A stretch of DNA of 64,000 bases from Roseibium sediminicola (GCF_023156505.1 NZ_JALNMJ010000020.1:1-64000); one strand, 5' to 3'; numbered from the stretch's first letter, positions 1 to 8,324 are shown. Translations and numbers: made by a program. The notes: a model not told the origin generated them from the sequence alone.

Positions 1-41
1 AGTAAGCATCCGGCGAAGACCGCCTCGCGGTCAGTTTCCGG

Positions 42-656
42 TCAGCGCTGTTGGTTCTGGCTCTTTGCGAAGCCCGCCTTGCCGAGTGTTCGACGCCGGA
101 CGAGCTTTTCGATGCGCTCGTTGATCAGATCGATGCTGATATCACCCGGATCAAAGCGACCGCCATACCACCGCACCAGCTCGCGATGTTGCGGGTGGCG
201 TGGCTTTGACATCGCCTCCAGGAAGTCCGTGAAGCCGAAGGTCCCGCCAACGTCTTCCGGCGGAGCACGGTTTTCGCCTTCCAGGAAGCGAGGATACTCG
301 TAGGCGGGATCGGCATCCTCAACAGCTTCAACGATGAGGGTGTGGCGCCAATTGTCGCCAAAGTCATAGGTATAGGTGAAGGTGGTGATGCCGCGGTCGA
401 TGAGCGTTCGGATGCGGACATTCTTCGCAGCATAGGTCTTGCGGCCGAAGTCCTCGGCAGGGTCAGGAACATCATAGAACCTGCCACCGGCCTCAAATTC
501 AAAAAGGTGGTAGTCCTCAAACAGCATGACGGCCTGGATAACGTCGTGCAGCCCCTTCAGGCTCATGGCGAGCGGAACTTCAACCCGGCGCCAGATCAGG
601 GGTTCGATGTCATCAAGCTTGATGAGCAACCGGGCGTTCTGTTCGTTCTGCATCAT
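42..656 (-). CDS. pRiA4b ORF-3-like cargo protein of IS66-A
   Basis: This encodes about 204 residues resembling the plasmid pRiA4b ORF-3 family, a fold often found on or beside transposable elements and of unknown biochemical role. Visible family features are the opening LLIKLDDIEPLIWRRVEVP, the aromatic YTYDFGDNWRH block in the middle and a late PRFLEGE..PPEDVGG segment. The ATG at 656 overlaps the tnpC stop as ATGA, which argues for translational coupling and against the longer upstream reading. It lies between tnpC and the left terminal repeat, so it is cargo rather than a core transposition gene. Confidence 0.8.
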   Translation of the reverse strand: MMQNEQNARLLIKLDDIEPLIWRRVEVPLAMSLKGLHDVIQAVMLFEDYHLFEFEAGGRFYDVPDPAEDFGRKTYAAKNVRIRTLIDRGITTFTYTYDFGDNWRHTLIVEAVEDADPAYEYPRFLEGENRAPPEDVGGTFGFTDFLEAMSKPRHPQHRELVRWYGGRFDPGDISIDLINERIEKLVRRRTLGKAGFAKSQNQQR

Positions 657-2290
657 GACGCTGGTGCCGATGCCGGAGTACGCGGTTCCCAGTTCCAGGG
701 CAGCAATTCTTCGACCCTGGAAACGGGCGTTTCGGCGATGCGGGCGAGGACATCGGCAAGCCAGGCTTGAGGATCGACGTCGTTGAGCTTTGCCGTGTTG
801 AGCAGCGTCGCCATAAAGGCGGCGCGGTCGGCGCCGCGATCCGATCCGGCGAACAGCCATGACTTCCTTCCGAGGGCAAAGCCGCGCAGTGCCCGTTCGG
901 CCGCATTATTCGTCAGGCAGATCCAGCCGTCGTGAAGGAAGGTGGTGAAGCCGTCCCAACGCTTGAGCATGTAATCTATCGCCTCGGCAACAGAGGAGCT
1001 GCGCGACAGCTTGCTCCGCTCGGCACGCAGCCATTCCTCAAGACCTTCGGCAAGAGGAACGCTGTCCCTGCGCCGCCGCTCCAGGCGTTCGCCGGCGGAG
1101 AGCCCGTTGATCTCGCGCTCGATGTCGAACAGGGCATCGATGCGCTTGACCGCCTCCAGCGCTATCGGTGAGATCGGTGCGGCGTTCTTCCTGCGCCTGG
1201 CGTTGGCGGCGATGTCGGCAAGCACGAAGAATTTGCGGCGCGCATGTGACCAACACAGCGCCTGGGTCAGCGGACCAGGATCACGGTCCACCTTGAACAG
1301 CGGATTGTAACCGCTGTAGGCGTCGGCTTGCAGAATACCGGCGAAGCTCCTCAGATGGCGCTCGGGATGTTCCTGGCGCCGGTTGCGAGAGGCATAGTAA
1401 AGGGCCGCCGGAGGAGATTGCCCACCGAACGGGCGATCGTCGCGGACATAAGTCCAGATGCGGCCGGTATCGGTCTTGCCCTTTGCGAGGATCGGCACGG
1501 TGGTGTCGTCGCCGTGCAACCTCTCGGCACTCATCACATGCGCCTCGATCAGCGAATGGACCGGCTTGAGAGCCGCCGCGCAGGCGCCGACCTGGTCGGC
1601 CAGCGTCGACAGGCTGAGATCGATACCCTCGCGCGAATAGCGCTCGCTCTGCCGGTTCAGCGGCTGATGCTGTGCAAACTTCTCGAAAAGGATCATCGCC
1701 AGAAGGTTCGGACCGGCAAAGCCGCGAGGCGTCACATGGAACGGAGCTGGCGGCTGAGTGATCTTCTCGCACTCCCGGCAGGTGAACTTCTCCCGCACGG
1801 TCTGGATCACCTTCCACTGGCGCGGGAGCACTTCAAGCGTCTCGGTGACATCTTCACCGAGTTTGGCCAGCTTCGCGGATCCGCAGCACGGGCAATTCAC
1901 CGGCGCGGCGACAACAACACGCTCGCGCGGCAGATGCTCCGGAAACGGTTTCTTTGACGGACGTCGGCGTTCAAACGCTTTGATGGTCGATGTTCGCGCC
2001 GAGACCTCAACCGCCAGCTCGTCTTGGGCGGCATCGGCTTCCAGCTCTTCGAGCTGCAATTCCAACTGTTCCAGAAGACGGGCTTTGCGCTCCGAACGGT
2101 GTCCGTGGATCTCCCGCTTGAGCTTCTCGATCTCCAGCTTCAGCCGGGCGATCAGGGCTTCCGAGTGCGAGTTTACCGCCTGGGCACGGGTAGCGAGTGC
2201 CTCAGCTTCACGGCGGGCCGCACGCTCCGCGAGGATCATCGCGTGCGCACTGGCAAGGTCGTCGGGAAGGTGTTCGGCCGCATCGAGCAT
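653..2290 (-). CDS. tnpC: IS66 transposase TnpC (IS66-A)
   Basis: This is a 545-residue DDE transposase of the IS66 family. The N-terminal quarter is a charged coiled coil. A zinc-binding segment with CPCCGS and CRECEK follows at about residues 137-175. The catalytic acids fall in GDDTTVP, LQADAYSGY and NNAAERALRG. The C-terminus has the usual TnpC ending with LLPWNW. Length is normal for the family. The stop overlaps the cargo start. The upstream tnpB ends 45 bp away. Confidence 0.95.
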   Translation of the reverse strand: MLDAAEHLPDDLASAHAMILAERAARREAEALATRAQAVNSHSEALIARLKLEIEKLKREIHGHRSERKARLLEQLELQLEELEADAAQDELAVEVSARTSTIKAFERRRPSKKPFPEHLPRERVVVAAPVNCPCCGSAKLAKLGEDVTETLEVLPRQWKVIQTVREKFTCRECEKITQPPAPFHVTPRGFAGPNLLAMILFEKFAQHQPLNRQSERYSREGIDLSLSTLADQVGACAAALKPVHSLIEAHVMSAERLHGDDTTVPILAKGKTDTGRIWTYVRDDRPFGGQSPPAALYYASRNRRQEHPERHLRSFAGILQADAYSGYNPLFKVDRDPGPLTQALCWSHARRKFFVLADIAANARRRKNAAPISPIALEAVKRIDALFDIEREINGLSAGERLERRRRDSVPLAEGLEEWLRAERSKLSRSSSVAEAIDYMLKRWDGFTTFLHDGWICLTNNAAERALRGFALGRKSWLFAGSDRGADRAAFMATLLNTAKLNDVDPQAWLADVLARIAETPVSRVEELLPWNWEPRTPASAPAS

Positions 2291-2335
2291 GGCGGGATGG
2301 AATCATATTCGCTCCCGCCACACCAGCGCTTTCCA

Positions 2336-2683
2336 CTATCCGGCCGAGCTCGGCCGCCAGGTTTTTTGCGGCATCCGCCAATCGATACCTTCCAGAAGAT
2401 ATCCGAGCTGAGCCGGGGTGATGGATACCGTGCCGTCCGCCGCCGATGGCCAGATGAACCGGCCGCGTTCCAGCTTCTTCGTGAACAGGCAGGCCCCTTG
2501 TCCATCGTGCCAGATCACCTTGATCAAGCCTCCGCTTCTGCCGCGGAAGACAAACAGGTGGCCGCTCATAGGATCCCGCCTCAGTGTCTCCTGAACCATC
2601 AGCGACAGCCCGGGAAAGCCTCTGCGCATATCCGTGTGGCCCGTCGCAAGCCAGACCTTCACACCACTCGGGACCGGGATCAT
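2336..2683 (-). CDS. tnpB: IS66 accessory protein TnpB (IS66-A)
   Basis: This 115-residue protein is the IS66 Orf2 type. It has the family signature V.LA.GHTDMRRGFPGLS near the N-terminus, the VFRGRSGG..KV.WHDGQG core and the closing QLGYLLEGIDWR. It is required for IS66 transposition in studied members, although its biochemical activity is unclear. It overlaps tnpA by four bases (ATGA), so the two are probably translationally coupled. Confidence 0.93.
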   Translation of the reverse strand: MIPVPSGVKVWLATGHTDMRRGFPGLSLMVQETLRRDPMSGHLFVFRGRSGGLIKVIWHDGQGACLFTKKLERGRFIWPSAADGTVSITPAQLGYLLEGIDWRMPQKTWRPSSAG

Positions 2684-3117
2684 CGCCGCTCCAGGAGATC
2701 GAGAATGCGTCCCAGAGCTTCCGTGTCGATATCACTGTCGACCCGAACCCGTTTACCCCGGCCCAACTCGATCGTCACAACGCTCGGCTTACGCCGCGAA
2801 CGTGGTGGCGGAGTTGGTTCCGGCGATTGACTAGGGGCCGGCAAAGACCCGGCATCGGAGATCGTTACCGGGACAAACTCAGGTGAAGATGTCGGTGCGG
2901 GTGTCCCGTGATCCGCAGCCGTTCGGCCGTCAGAGATCGTGCAGAGTTGCTTGCGCCACCGAAATAACTGGCTCACGTGGCAACCCGCCGCCCGGGCAAT
3001 CTCAGACACGCTTGCGCCCGGTTCGAGGCATGCCGCTACAAGTCGCTCCTTGTCTTCCTGCGACCACCGCCGGCGGCGCTCCACCGACGTGATCACCTCA
3101 ATATGCTGCTTGGTCAT
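2680..3117 (-). CDS. tnpA: IS66 accessory protein TnpA (IS66-A)
   Basis: This 145-residue protein opens with a helix-turn-helix of the IS66 Orf1 type: RRRRWSQEDKERLV, then SVSEIARAAGCHVSQLFRWRKQL. The rest is a low-complexity proline-rich linker and a short C-terminal VTIELGRGKRVRVD segment that is also typical. It is the first gene of the element and is transcribed away from the right terminal repeat, with only about 80 bp for its promoter. Confidence 0.92.
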   Translation of the reverse strand: MTKQHIEVITSVERRRRWSQEDKERLVAACLEPGASVSEIARAAGCHVSQLFRWRKQLCTISDGRTAADHGTPAPTSSPEFVPVTISDAGSLPAPSQSPEPTPPPRSRRKPSVVTIELGRGKRVRVDSDIDTEALGRILDLLERR

Positions 3118-3195
3118 ATGACTACTCCTAGTGCTACCACTAGGACTGACAGTCTTCAGCCTTCGCCAGCAAGACGGCCTTCACCGGAGGGGTAC

Positions 3196-3246
3196 GTCAT
3201 TGCCCGCGTCAAGGCTCAATCGCCGCGGTAACAATCGGTCGGTTAC
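3196..3246. repeat. 51-bp terminal remnant of a second IS66-B copy
   Basis: This segment equals, in reverse complement, the first 51 bases of IS66-B at 13410-13460, including the IS66-B end GTAACCGACCGATTGTTACC and the tail of its cargo gene. The remainder of this copy would continue to the left of IS66-A, outside the window. IS66-A therefore inserted into an IS66-B copy. The IS66-B terminus at 3246 is followed by gattgctc (3247-3254), its presumed target duplication. Confidence 0.85.
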
Positions 3247-3248
3247 GA

Positions 3249-3383
3249 TTGCTCAGCCCCCTGAGCGCAACGGTTCTGGGATGGGGTTTTCTGAACGAAA
3301 CGCTGACCATGTCTCAGGCCCTTGGCCTGTGCGTGGTATTGGGAAGCGTGGTCGCGGGACAATACGCCTTAAGATCCGGCTAA
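3249..3383 (+). pseudogene. C-terminal relic of a DMT/EamA-type transporter
   Basis: The frame starting at the IS66-B junction encodes 44 residues: LLSPLSATVLGWGFLNE, then LTMSQALGLCVVLGSVVAGQY, then a stop. This matches the last two membrane helices of drug/metabolite transporters, where a proline-bearing helix is followed by (L/N)E.(L/M)T..Q..G and a glycine-rich helix. All upstream helices are missing, so this is a fragment cut by IS66-B. No independent start codon or ribosome site is convincing. Confidence 0.6.
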
Positions 3384-3440
3384 GGCAGCTCTGTTGGGGG
3401 CGTTTTGATCATCACCCGAAGGGGCTTACCACTGGACAGA

Positions 3441-4343
3441 TCAATTTGACCTGACGATCTGACTGACCATCTCGGCGACACGCATGGGGTTTTCTTCGGA
3501 CAAAAAGTGATGTCCCGGGCCAAAATCATGCGCTTGGATTTGCGGAAACATCTGGCAGAAGCGGGCAAACTTCTGTTGGGATGGCGGATAATCTTCGGAC
3601 ACGATGACACCGGGTGATGGTAACAGCCAATCGATGGGCATCGGATGCGTTTTCATGCCTCTTTGGATTTCCCTGATGATCTCCATCGACGCTTTTGGGC
3701 GGCCTTCAAGCGGGTTCAGCTTGACCAGGGCAAGGACTGATCTGCGCGAGCGGATCGTCGGCAGACACTCCTTATAATAGCGCATTCCCTCATCCGGTAT
3801 CGGGCAGTGTTCAGGGATAAGTTTTTTGATCATCAAGTTCAGCACTTGCACAACGAAGTACCCAGCCGGGCCGCGCATCATCTTGAAAGGAAGCCGGAAT
3901 TTGGGTTCAAAGTCATCGGCGTAGGTGAAATCCCAAAGGAAGGATTCAAACAGCACGGCCCGCGCGAACAGCTCTGGTCGGCGCACCGCGTTCAGCATGC
4001 CCAGTGGCCCGCCCCAGTCTTCAGCGACCAATGTGATGTCTTTCAATCCTAATTGGTCAACCAGTCCTGCGATGATCTCGGCATGAATATCCAGAGTGTA
4101 TCGCAGGTCCATCGGTTTGTCCGACTTGCCAAATCCAAGCAGATCCAATGCGATACAGCGCGCACCGGTGTCGCGCTGAACCTTCGGCATGATGTCGCGC
4201 CAGACATAGGAATTGGTAGGGCTGCCATGAACAAAGAGAATGGGTTGAGCGTTCTCTGGCCCCAGTTCCACAACGTGGATTTTGTAGCCGTTGATTGTCA
4301 CAAATCGGCTATTGAACGGGTAGGCGGGTGAGTGATCGAACAT
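3441..4343 (-). CDS. haloalkane-dehalogenase-like alpha/beta hydrolase
   Basis: This 300-residue single-domain alpha/beta hydrolase has the haloalkane dehalogenase layout. The oxyanion-hole motif HGSPTNSYVW lies at residues 39-48. The nucleophile Asp109 sits in EDWGG, with the halide-binding Trp110 next to it. The catalytic histidine is His279 in GPGHHFLSEENP. True dehalogenases usually carry Asn at residue 41 as the second halide-stabilising group, and here it is Ser, so activity on halides is uncertain. The protein should be cytosolic. It lies downstream of the VOC gene on the same strand with a 250-bp gap. Confidence 0.8.
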   Translation of the reverse strand: MFDHSPAYPFNSRFVTINGYKIHVVELGPENAQPILFVHGSPTNSYVWRDIMPKVQRDTGARCIALDLLGFGKSDKPMDLRYTLDIHAEIIAGLVDQLGLKDITLVAEDWGGPLGMLNAVRRPELFARAVLFESFLWDFTYADDFEPKFRLPFKMMRGPAGYFVVQVLNLMIKKLIPEHCPIPDEGMRYYKECLPTIRSRRSVLALVKLNPLEGRPKASMEIIREIQRGMKTHPMPIDWLLPSPGVIVSEDYPPSQQKFARFCQMFPQIQAHDFGPGHHFLSEENPMRVAEMVSQIVRSN

Positions 4344-4592
4344 GGTGCCGACCTCCTTTAAGCATTCGCAGGTGCGCGCCTTGATAGATCAGGCCCAGAC
4401 ACAGGACCAAACAGGGTGAATTGCAAATGGCGGGCACTGGCCTCGGTCATAGTCCAAGCACGAACACCGGCGGTGGCATAGTTTGACGGGTCAGCCAGCG
4501 CGATATCGGAGCCGAAAAAAGCAGTGCACCTGATAATCCCGGAGGCCTCATATGCAAGTGGCGCGCTGGCCGCCAAGGCCAACGCGTCGGTC

Positions 4593-4961
4593 TCAGGCCT
4601 TCGAGTAGTCAATCAGCGTCAGGCGGGCACCAAAAGGATCCTCAATCGTGGCCATGCGGCCCACACCTGATACTGTCATGGGCTTTGCAACAACCGAAGC
4701 GCCAGCGGTCTCGGCTTTTGCGACACGCGCATCAACGTCGTCCACGGTGATGTAAAGCTTCCAGCCGTCATTTCCGGGCATAGGGGCAAAACCGCCCACA
4801 GGCTTTTCTTCGATCATGATGGCGGCATATGTGCCTTGTTCCATCTCGGTATCCGCGACGGTCCAGTCCAGCACATCCTGATAAAAACTCCGCGCTTTAT
4901 CCGCGTCGGGGCCGGAATGCTCGACCCAGCTGACTGCGCCATGTGTTTCCATTGGGTTCAT
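4593..4961 (-). CDS. VOC-superfamily (glyoxalase-like) protein
   Basis: This 122-residue protein has the paired beta-alpha-beta-beta-beta modules of the vicinal oxygen chelate fold. It opens GAVSWVEHSGPDADKARSFY and ends with GRMATIEDPFGARLTLIDY. The second half contains the typical VDDVDARVAKAETAGA helix. Members bind a metal or serve as resistance or dioxygenase proteins, and the substrate here cannot be told. It lies 65 bp downstream of the ECF42-type sigma factor and may share its transcript. This family is a common partner of such sigma factors. Confidence 0.85.
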   Translation of the reverse strand: MNPMETHGAVSWVEHSGPDADKARSFYQDVLDWTVADTEMEQGTYAAIMIEEKPVGGFAPMPGNDGWKLYITVDDVDARVAKAETAGASVVAKPMTVSGVGRMATIEDPFGARLTLIDYSKA

Positions 4962-5026
4962 GTGTGTCTCCTTGTCAATACGGCGTCCATTCTTTGGACG
5001 TCATACCAAGGACGCATCGGTGCCTT

Positions 5027-6292
5027 TCATTCGGACAGCCCGTCAGTATTTTTTTCCAACCGTGCGATTTCGCATCGCAGGTGGTTTTCTTCTTCTTTGG
5101 ACGGCCCGCATTCCAACGCCCGTCGCAATGCGTCCAGGGCATTGTCCGTGTTGCCAACGGCCTCGGACAGGCCCGCAAGTACGGCATGATAGGGCAGGTA
5201 ATCAGACAGCTGCTCTGACAGTTGCGCCATCTGCGTCAGTGCCTCGGTTGCGCCCACCACTTGGGACAGCGCCACCAGCCTAGCCAAAAGAATGACCGGC
5301 GTTGGCTGCATTTTCGTCAAAGCGTCATACAGCCGCAGAATCTCGGGCCAGTTTGTATCTGTCGCGCATGTCGCCGAATTATGGACATCACAGATCGCCG
5401 CCTGCAGCTGGAACGGACCGACCCGACGGTTCAACAGGGCCTTCTGCGCCAAAAACCGCGCTTCTGAGATTGCGCTTTGATCCCACAATTTGCGATCTTG
5501 AGCCTCAAGCGACACCAAGGTGCCGCTGGCGTCTGCTCGTGCAGGAAATCGCGCCGTATGACCTATCATCAGCGATAACAGTCCCATCGTTTCAGGCTCA
5601 TTCGGGAACAGGCGCAGCAATAGTCGGGTCAGTCGAATGGCCTCACGACAGAACAGAGGCTGAATATGCGGCTGGTTTTGACTTGCGGCATATCCCCTGT
5701 TGAACATGAGATAGAGAACAATCCTGACTTGACCGATTTGATCTGCGCGCTGTTTTGCCGATAGCGCGCCGCCATCAGGCGAGCCAAGCCGCCCTGCGCG
5801 GTCTCGGGCCCGCGAGATCCGCCGTTGAAGCGTATCCGGGGTGACGAGAAAAGCCTGAGCCATATCAGGCACCGCCAAGCCGACAACATAGCGCAATGCC
5901 AATGTGATCTGGTCGAGGTCGGTAAGCTGTGGGTGACAACAAAGAAACTGCAGCCGCAGAACATCATCCTGAAAACTGGCGGCGTCGAACGCCCCTTCGA
6001 TGTCTTCGCCGTTTGTATTTGGAACAGGGCCGGTGCTGTCCATTTCGGTCAGGCGGCGGTCTTTGCGATACTGGTCCAACAATGCGTTATGACCCACCCG
6101 CACCAGCCACCCCTCTGCGTTGCGTGGCACTCCGGTTTCGGGCCAGGCTTGCAGTGCCCTGACGACAGCCATCTGATATCCTTCTTCGGCTGTCTCCAGA
6201 TCCCTGAACCGACGCAAGAGGGCCGCGATCACCGCAGGGCGGCTCGCGGTCAGATGGGCCTCCAATCCAGGCTCTTTCCCGGAACCAGTCAA
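5027..6292 (-). CDS. ECF42-type RNA polymerase sigma factor
   Basis: This 421-residue protein has sigma region 2 at about residues 10-80 (RFRDLETAEEGYQMAVVRALQ, then WLVRVGHNALLDQYRKDRR). Region 4 lies at about 110-170 (LDQITLALRYVVGLAVPDMAQAF, then TLQRRISRARDR). A long helical C-terminal extension of TPR character ends in an LPYHAVLAGL block. That extension, the length and the overlapping YCII/DGPF gene define the ECF42 group. No anti-sigma factor is adjacent, and in this group the extension is thought to control activity. The start overlaps the upstream stop as ATGA. Confidence 0.9.
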   Translation of the reverse strand: MTGSGKEPGLEAHLTASRPAVIAALLRRFRDLETAEEGYQMAVVRALQAWPETGVPRNAEGWLVRVGHNALLDQYRKDRRLTEMDSTGPVPNTNGEDIEGAFDAASFQDDVLRLQFLCCHPQLTDLDQITLALRYVVGLAVPDMAQAFLVTPDTLQRRISRARDRAGRLGSPDGGALSAKQRADQIGQVRIVLYLMFNRGYAASQNQPHIQPLFCREAIRLTRLLLRLFPNEPETMGLLSLMIGHTARFPARADASGTLVSLEAQDRKLWDQSAISEARFLAQKALLNRRVGPFQLQAAICDVHNSATCATDTNWPEILRLYDALTKMQPTPVILLARLVALSQVVGATEALTQMAQLSEQLSDYLPYHAVLAGLSEAVGNTDNALDALRRALECGPSKEEENHLRCEIARLEKNTDGLSE

Positions 6293-6678
6293 AAACCGGA
6301 AGACCAGTTTACCGCGCGGATCTCTATGTGCGAGATACCTTGCGGCAGGTCCTTGGCCGCTTCGGTGACATATTCGAAACTGTCGCTTTCGATCAAATAG
6401 AACCCGAGGAATTGTTCTTTGGTCTCGGCAAAAGGTCCGTCGATAATCAAAGGGTCTGCGCCACTACCGTCGATATGAGATGCCGTCGAGGGTGGCATCA
6501 ACTGCACAGATCCGCGATAGGTCTTGTCCCTTTCCAATCGCGCCTGAAGCGCGCGGTGTTTTTTCAGAAGCGCTTCATGTTCATCCGGGGGCAGCGCGTC
6601 GGCCACTCCCTCAACTCCAAAGACAAGTACTGAATAAAGCAACGCTGCATCTCCTCGCGTGGGATTATACTGATTCAA
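6289..6678 (-). CDS. YCII-related DGPF-domain protein
   Basis: This 129-residue protein has the YCII fold with the diagnostic DGPFAETKEQFLGFYLIE motif near residue 80 and the closing IEIRAVN strand. DGPF proteins are the standard genomic partner of ECF42 sigma factors. Their biochemical role is unproved. It is the first gene of the operon and overlaps the sigma gene by four bases. The N-terminal dozen residues (before LLYSVLVFG) are longer than usual, so the true start could be a few codons further in. Confidence 0.87.
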   Translation of the reverse strand: MNQYNPTRGDAALLYSVLVFGVEGVADALPPDEHEALLKKHRALQARLERDKTYRGSVQLMPPSTASHIDGSGADPLIIDGPFAETKEQFLGFYLIESDSFEYVTEAAKDLPQGISHIEIRAVNWSSGF

Positions 6679-7085
6679 GAACGTTCTACACCGGTGATTT
6701 CGGACACGCCTAGCCTAGCCGATTTTTGGGCCAGGTCGCTGCTGCGCTAAGGGCCAACACCACATTTCACAAGACTCGGAGTCTGTGTACTGCGTCCGCC
6801 GCCGCGCAGCGTTCGAACCGGGAGCAGCCCGGTTACTTTGGTGGACTGCATCTCCAATTAGCCAACGTCAACGCGGGATCTAAATATCGCTTATCTGCGA
6901 AGCTATTCGCGACAACACGACAGGTGTCTTATTTCAGAACACGCATTTCGCCGACCGAACCGGCATGTTGAGATACAGCGTCAGACAGGTCCCGCCTTAT
7001 AACGACGCTTTTTGCACTGCATTCGGAACAGCAGCGTTGAAGCTACCCGGGGACGGATGCGCGTGGATAATGATCGTGTCAAATT
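6679..7085. other. 407-bp gene-free stretch
   Basis: No open frame here has convincing coding character. The right part (about 6900-7000) contains gtcttatttcagaacacgc followed by atttcgccgaccgaacc, which looks like decayed transposon sub-terminal DNA. I could not match it to a defined element. The promoter of the YCII/sigma operon must lie near 6680-6730. Confidence 0.4.
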
Positions 7086-7559
7086 TCAGCTGTTCCATGC
7101 ATTGCCCGTGTTCAAATGCCGAGCAAGGTTTTCAAGCGTCGGTGTCCAGCCATTCTCGTGGAAAATGCGGCTGGCCTCATCCATCAAGCCGTCATGCTCA
7201 AGGACGAGTACGGTCTTGTCACCCTTGGGAGTCATTGTGATCGTGACGCGGCTTGTCTCCTCCCGGCCTTCCCATGCCCATGAAAAGGCTAACTCATGAG
7301 GCGGCTCAATCCGCTGATATGATCCATAGGCCGTCAGGTGGTCACCCACCTCGGGCGGTGGGCGCATGGCGGCGCCACTCGCGTCCATCACGATCCGAAA
7401 TGTACCGCCAAGCCGAAAGTCTGCCTCAACTTCAATTGCCTTCATACCAAGAGGGCAGAACCATTGCTTCATAAGCTCGGGCTTTGTCCAAGCATCCCAG
7501 GCCCGGCCCGTGGAAGAGTTCAGAACGCGCGTTTGAAGGACGGTGTGAGTGGTGGTCAT
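7086..7559 (-). CDS. SRPBCC (AHSA1-type) domain protein
   Basis: This 157-residue protein has the START-like AHSA1 fold. The opening VLNSSTGRAWDAWTKPELMKQWF and the late beta-strand-rich TSRVTITMTPKGDKTVLVLEHDG are characteristic, followed by the C-terminal helix GWTPTLENLARHL. Members bind hydrophobic ligands in a cavity, and no substrate can be inferred. It overlaps the ArsR gene by four bases (ATGA). An ArsR regulator followed by an AHSA1 protein is a very common two-gene operon. Confidence 0.88.
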   Translation of the reverse strand: MTTTHTVLQTRVLNSSTGRAWDAWTKPELMKQWFCPLGMKAIEVEADFRLGGTFRIVMDASGAAMRPPPEVGDHLTAYGSYQRIEPPHELAFSWAWEGREETSRVTITMTPKGDKTVLVLEHDGLMDEASRIFHENGWTPTLENLARHLNTGNAWNS

Positions 7560-7912
7560 TTGCGCTTTTTCTTCTTGATATCGTGGTCTCGGGACTCCTC
7601 AAGAAATCTCTCGAGCCCATCCAGATTATCCGACCAGAACTTTTGATAGAAGGCGAGCCAGTCGAAAGCCGCGTGCAGCGGTTCGGCTTGCAGGCTGCAA
7701 ATGTGCCGCCTTCCATCCAGTTGCTTGGTAACCAGCCCTGCGGACTGAAGCACCGACAGATGCTTGGAGAACCCTGCGGGCGAAAGCGAAAACGGCTTTG
7801 ACAACTCGCCCACCGAGAGCGGACCTTCGGCGAGCCTTGCCACGGTGGCCATGCGCACCGGGTCACTCAGCGCGGCGAATGTGCGTGTCAGTTCAGGGGT
7901 CAGGTCTTGCAC
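7556..7912 (-). CDS. ArsR-family winged-helix regulator
   Basis: This encodes about 118 residues from a GTG at 7912, chosen because GAGAGG lies 8 bases upstream and because the family motif starts at once: ELTRTFAALSDPVRMATVARL. The winged helix follows (LSVGELSKPFSLSPAGFSKHL, then LQSAGLV). The metal-binding ELCVCD motif of classical ArsR is absent, so this is the non-metal subgroup that usually autoregulates an ArsR-SRPBCC operon. The tail ends in a lysine run. Confidence 0.88.
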   Translation of the reverse strand: MQDLTPELTRTFAALSDPVRMATVARLAEGPLSVGELSKPFSLSPAGFSKHLSVLQSAGLVTKQLDGRRHICSLQAEPLHAAFDWLAFYQKFWSDNLDGLERFLEESRDHDIKKKKRK

Positions 7913-7955
7913 ATCGACAGCCTCTCTGGCGCGGCTCCGCAGGCCGGGTGTGGCC

Positions 7956-8324
7956 CTAGGCGGCCTCGGCCGCGACGAAGTTCGCCGAATCGGTATAAAG
8001 CGTTTGCTTGACGATCTTGTCGCCCTGGAAGGTGAATACATCGCACATCTCGATATGTTTTTCACCATCGGGAAGCTCAGCGACAAGCGTATAAAGATGC
8101 GCGACGGACTCACCTTCGGCGATGAACCGCGATTGGGTTACGCGACCGACGAAATTGACCAGATGGGCGATATAATCATCGGGGTTGTCGAAATTCATCA
8201 GCGGCGAGTTATGCGAGAAGTTATCGGTCAGAAGCGGCCGGATCATCGCGGGATCCTGGGCGGTGGCACCGGCATAGAACTGATCCAGGGTGGCTCTTTG
8301 TTCGGGGGTCATAGTCTTTTCCAT
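7956..8324 (-). CDS. SnoaL-like (NTF2-fold) protein
   Basis: This 122-residue protein starts at the ATG at 8324 (MEKTMTPEQRATLDQFYAG). It has the cone-shaped NTF2/SnoaL pattern: N-terminal helices, FSHNSPL, a central IAEGESVAHLYTLV strand pair and the closing DVFTFQGDKIVKQTLYTD. Such proteins are small hydrolases, isomerases or ligand binders, and function is not predictable here. It precedes the ArsR/SRPBCC pair by 43 bp on the same strand and is likely the first gene of that operon. Confidence 0.82.
   Translation of the reverse strand: MEKTMTPEQRATLDQFYAGATAQDPAMIRPLLTDNFSHNSPLMNFDNPDDYIAHLVNFVGRVTQSRFIAEGESVAHLYTLVAELPDGEKHIEMCDVFTFQGDKIVKQTLYTDSANFVAAEAA

Larger units (their letters stand above)
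2..3195 (-). mobile_element. IS66-family element IS66-A, complete, with cargo gene
   Basis: The left end at position 2 reads GTAAGCATCCGGCGAAG and the inverted right end at 3195 reads GTACCCCTCCGGTGAAG, which form IS66-type terminal repeats. Inside, on the minus strand, lie tnpA, tnpB, tnpC and a cargo gene. The right flank (3196-3203, gtcattgc) would be the 8-bp target duplication. Its partner lies left of the window and cannot be checked. The element sits inside the end of another IS66 type (see 3196-3246). Confidence 0.88.

Noticed and set aside
653..2290. Long plus-strand frames opposite the three tnpC genes
   Set aside because: These are shadows of GC-rich transposase genes. The minus (or plus) strand proteins carry all family motifs.
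4358..4612. 84-codon minus-strand frame between the hydrolase and VOC genes
   Set aside because: It overlaps the VOC 3' end, has no family resemblance and no good start signal, and could be chance.
6900..7000. Transposon res-site-like sequence near gtcttatttcagaacacgc
   Set aside because: No resolvase or matching terminal repeat nearby, and the similarity is only impressionistic.
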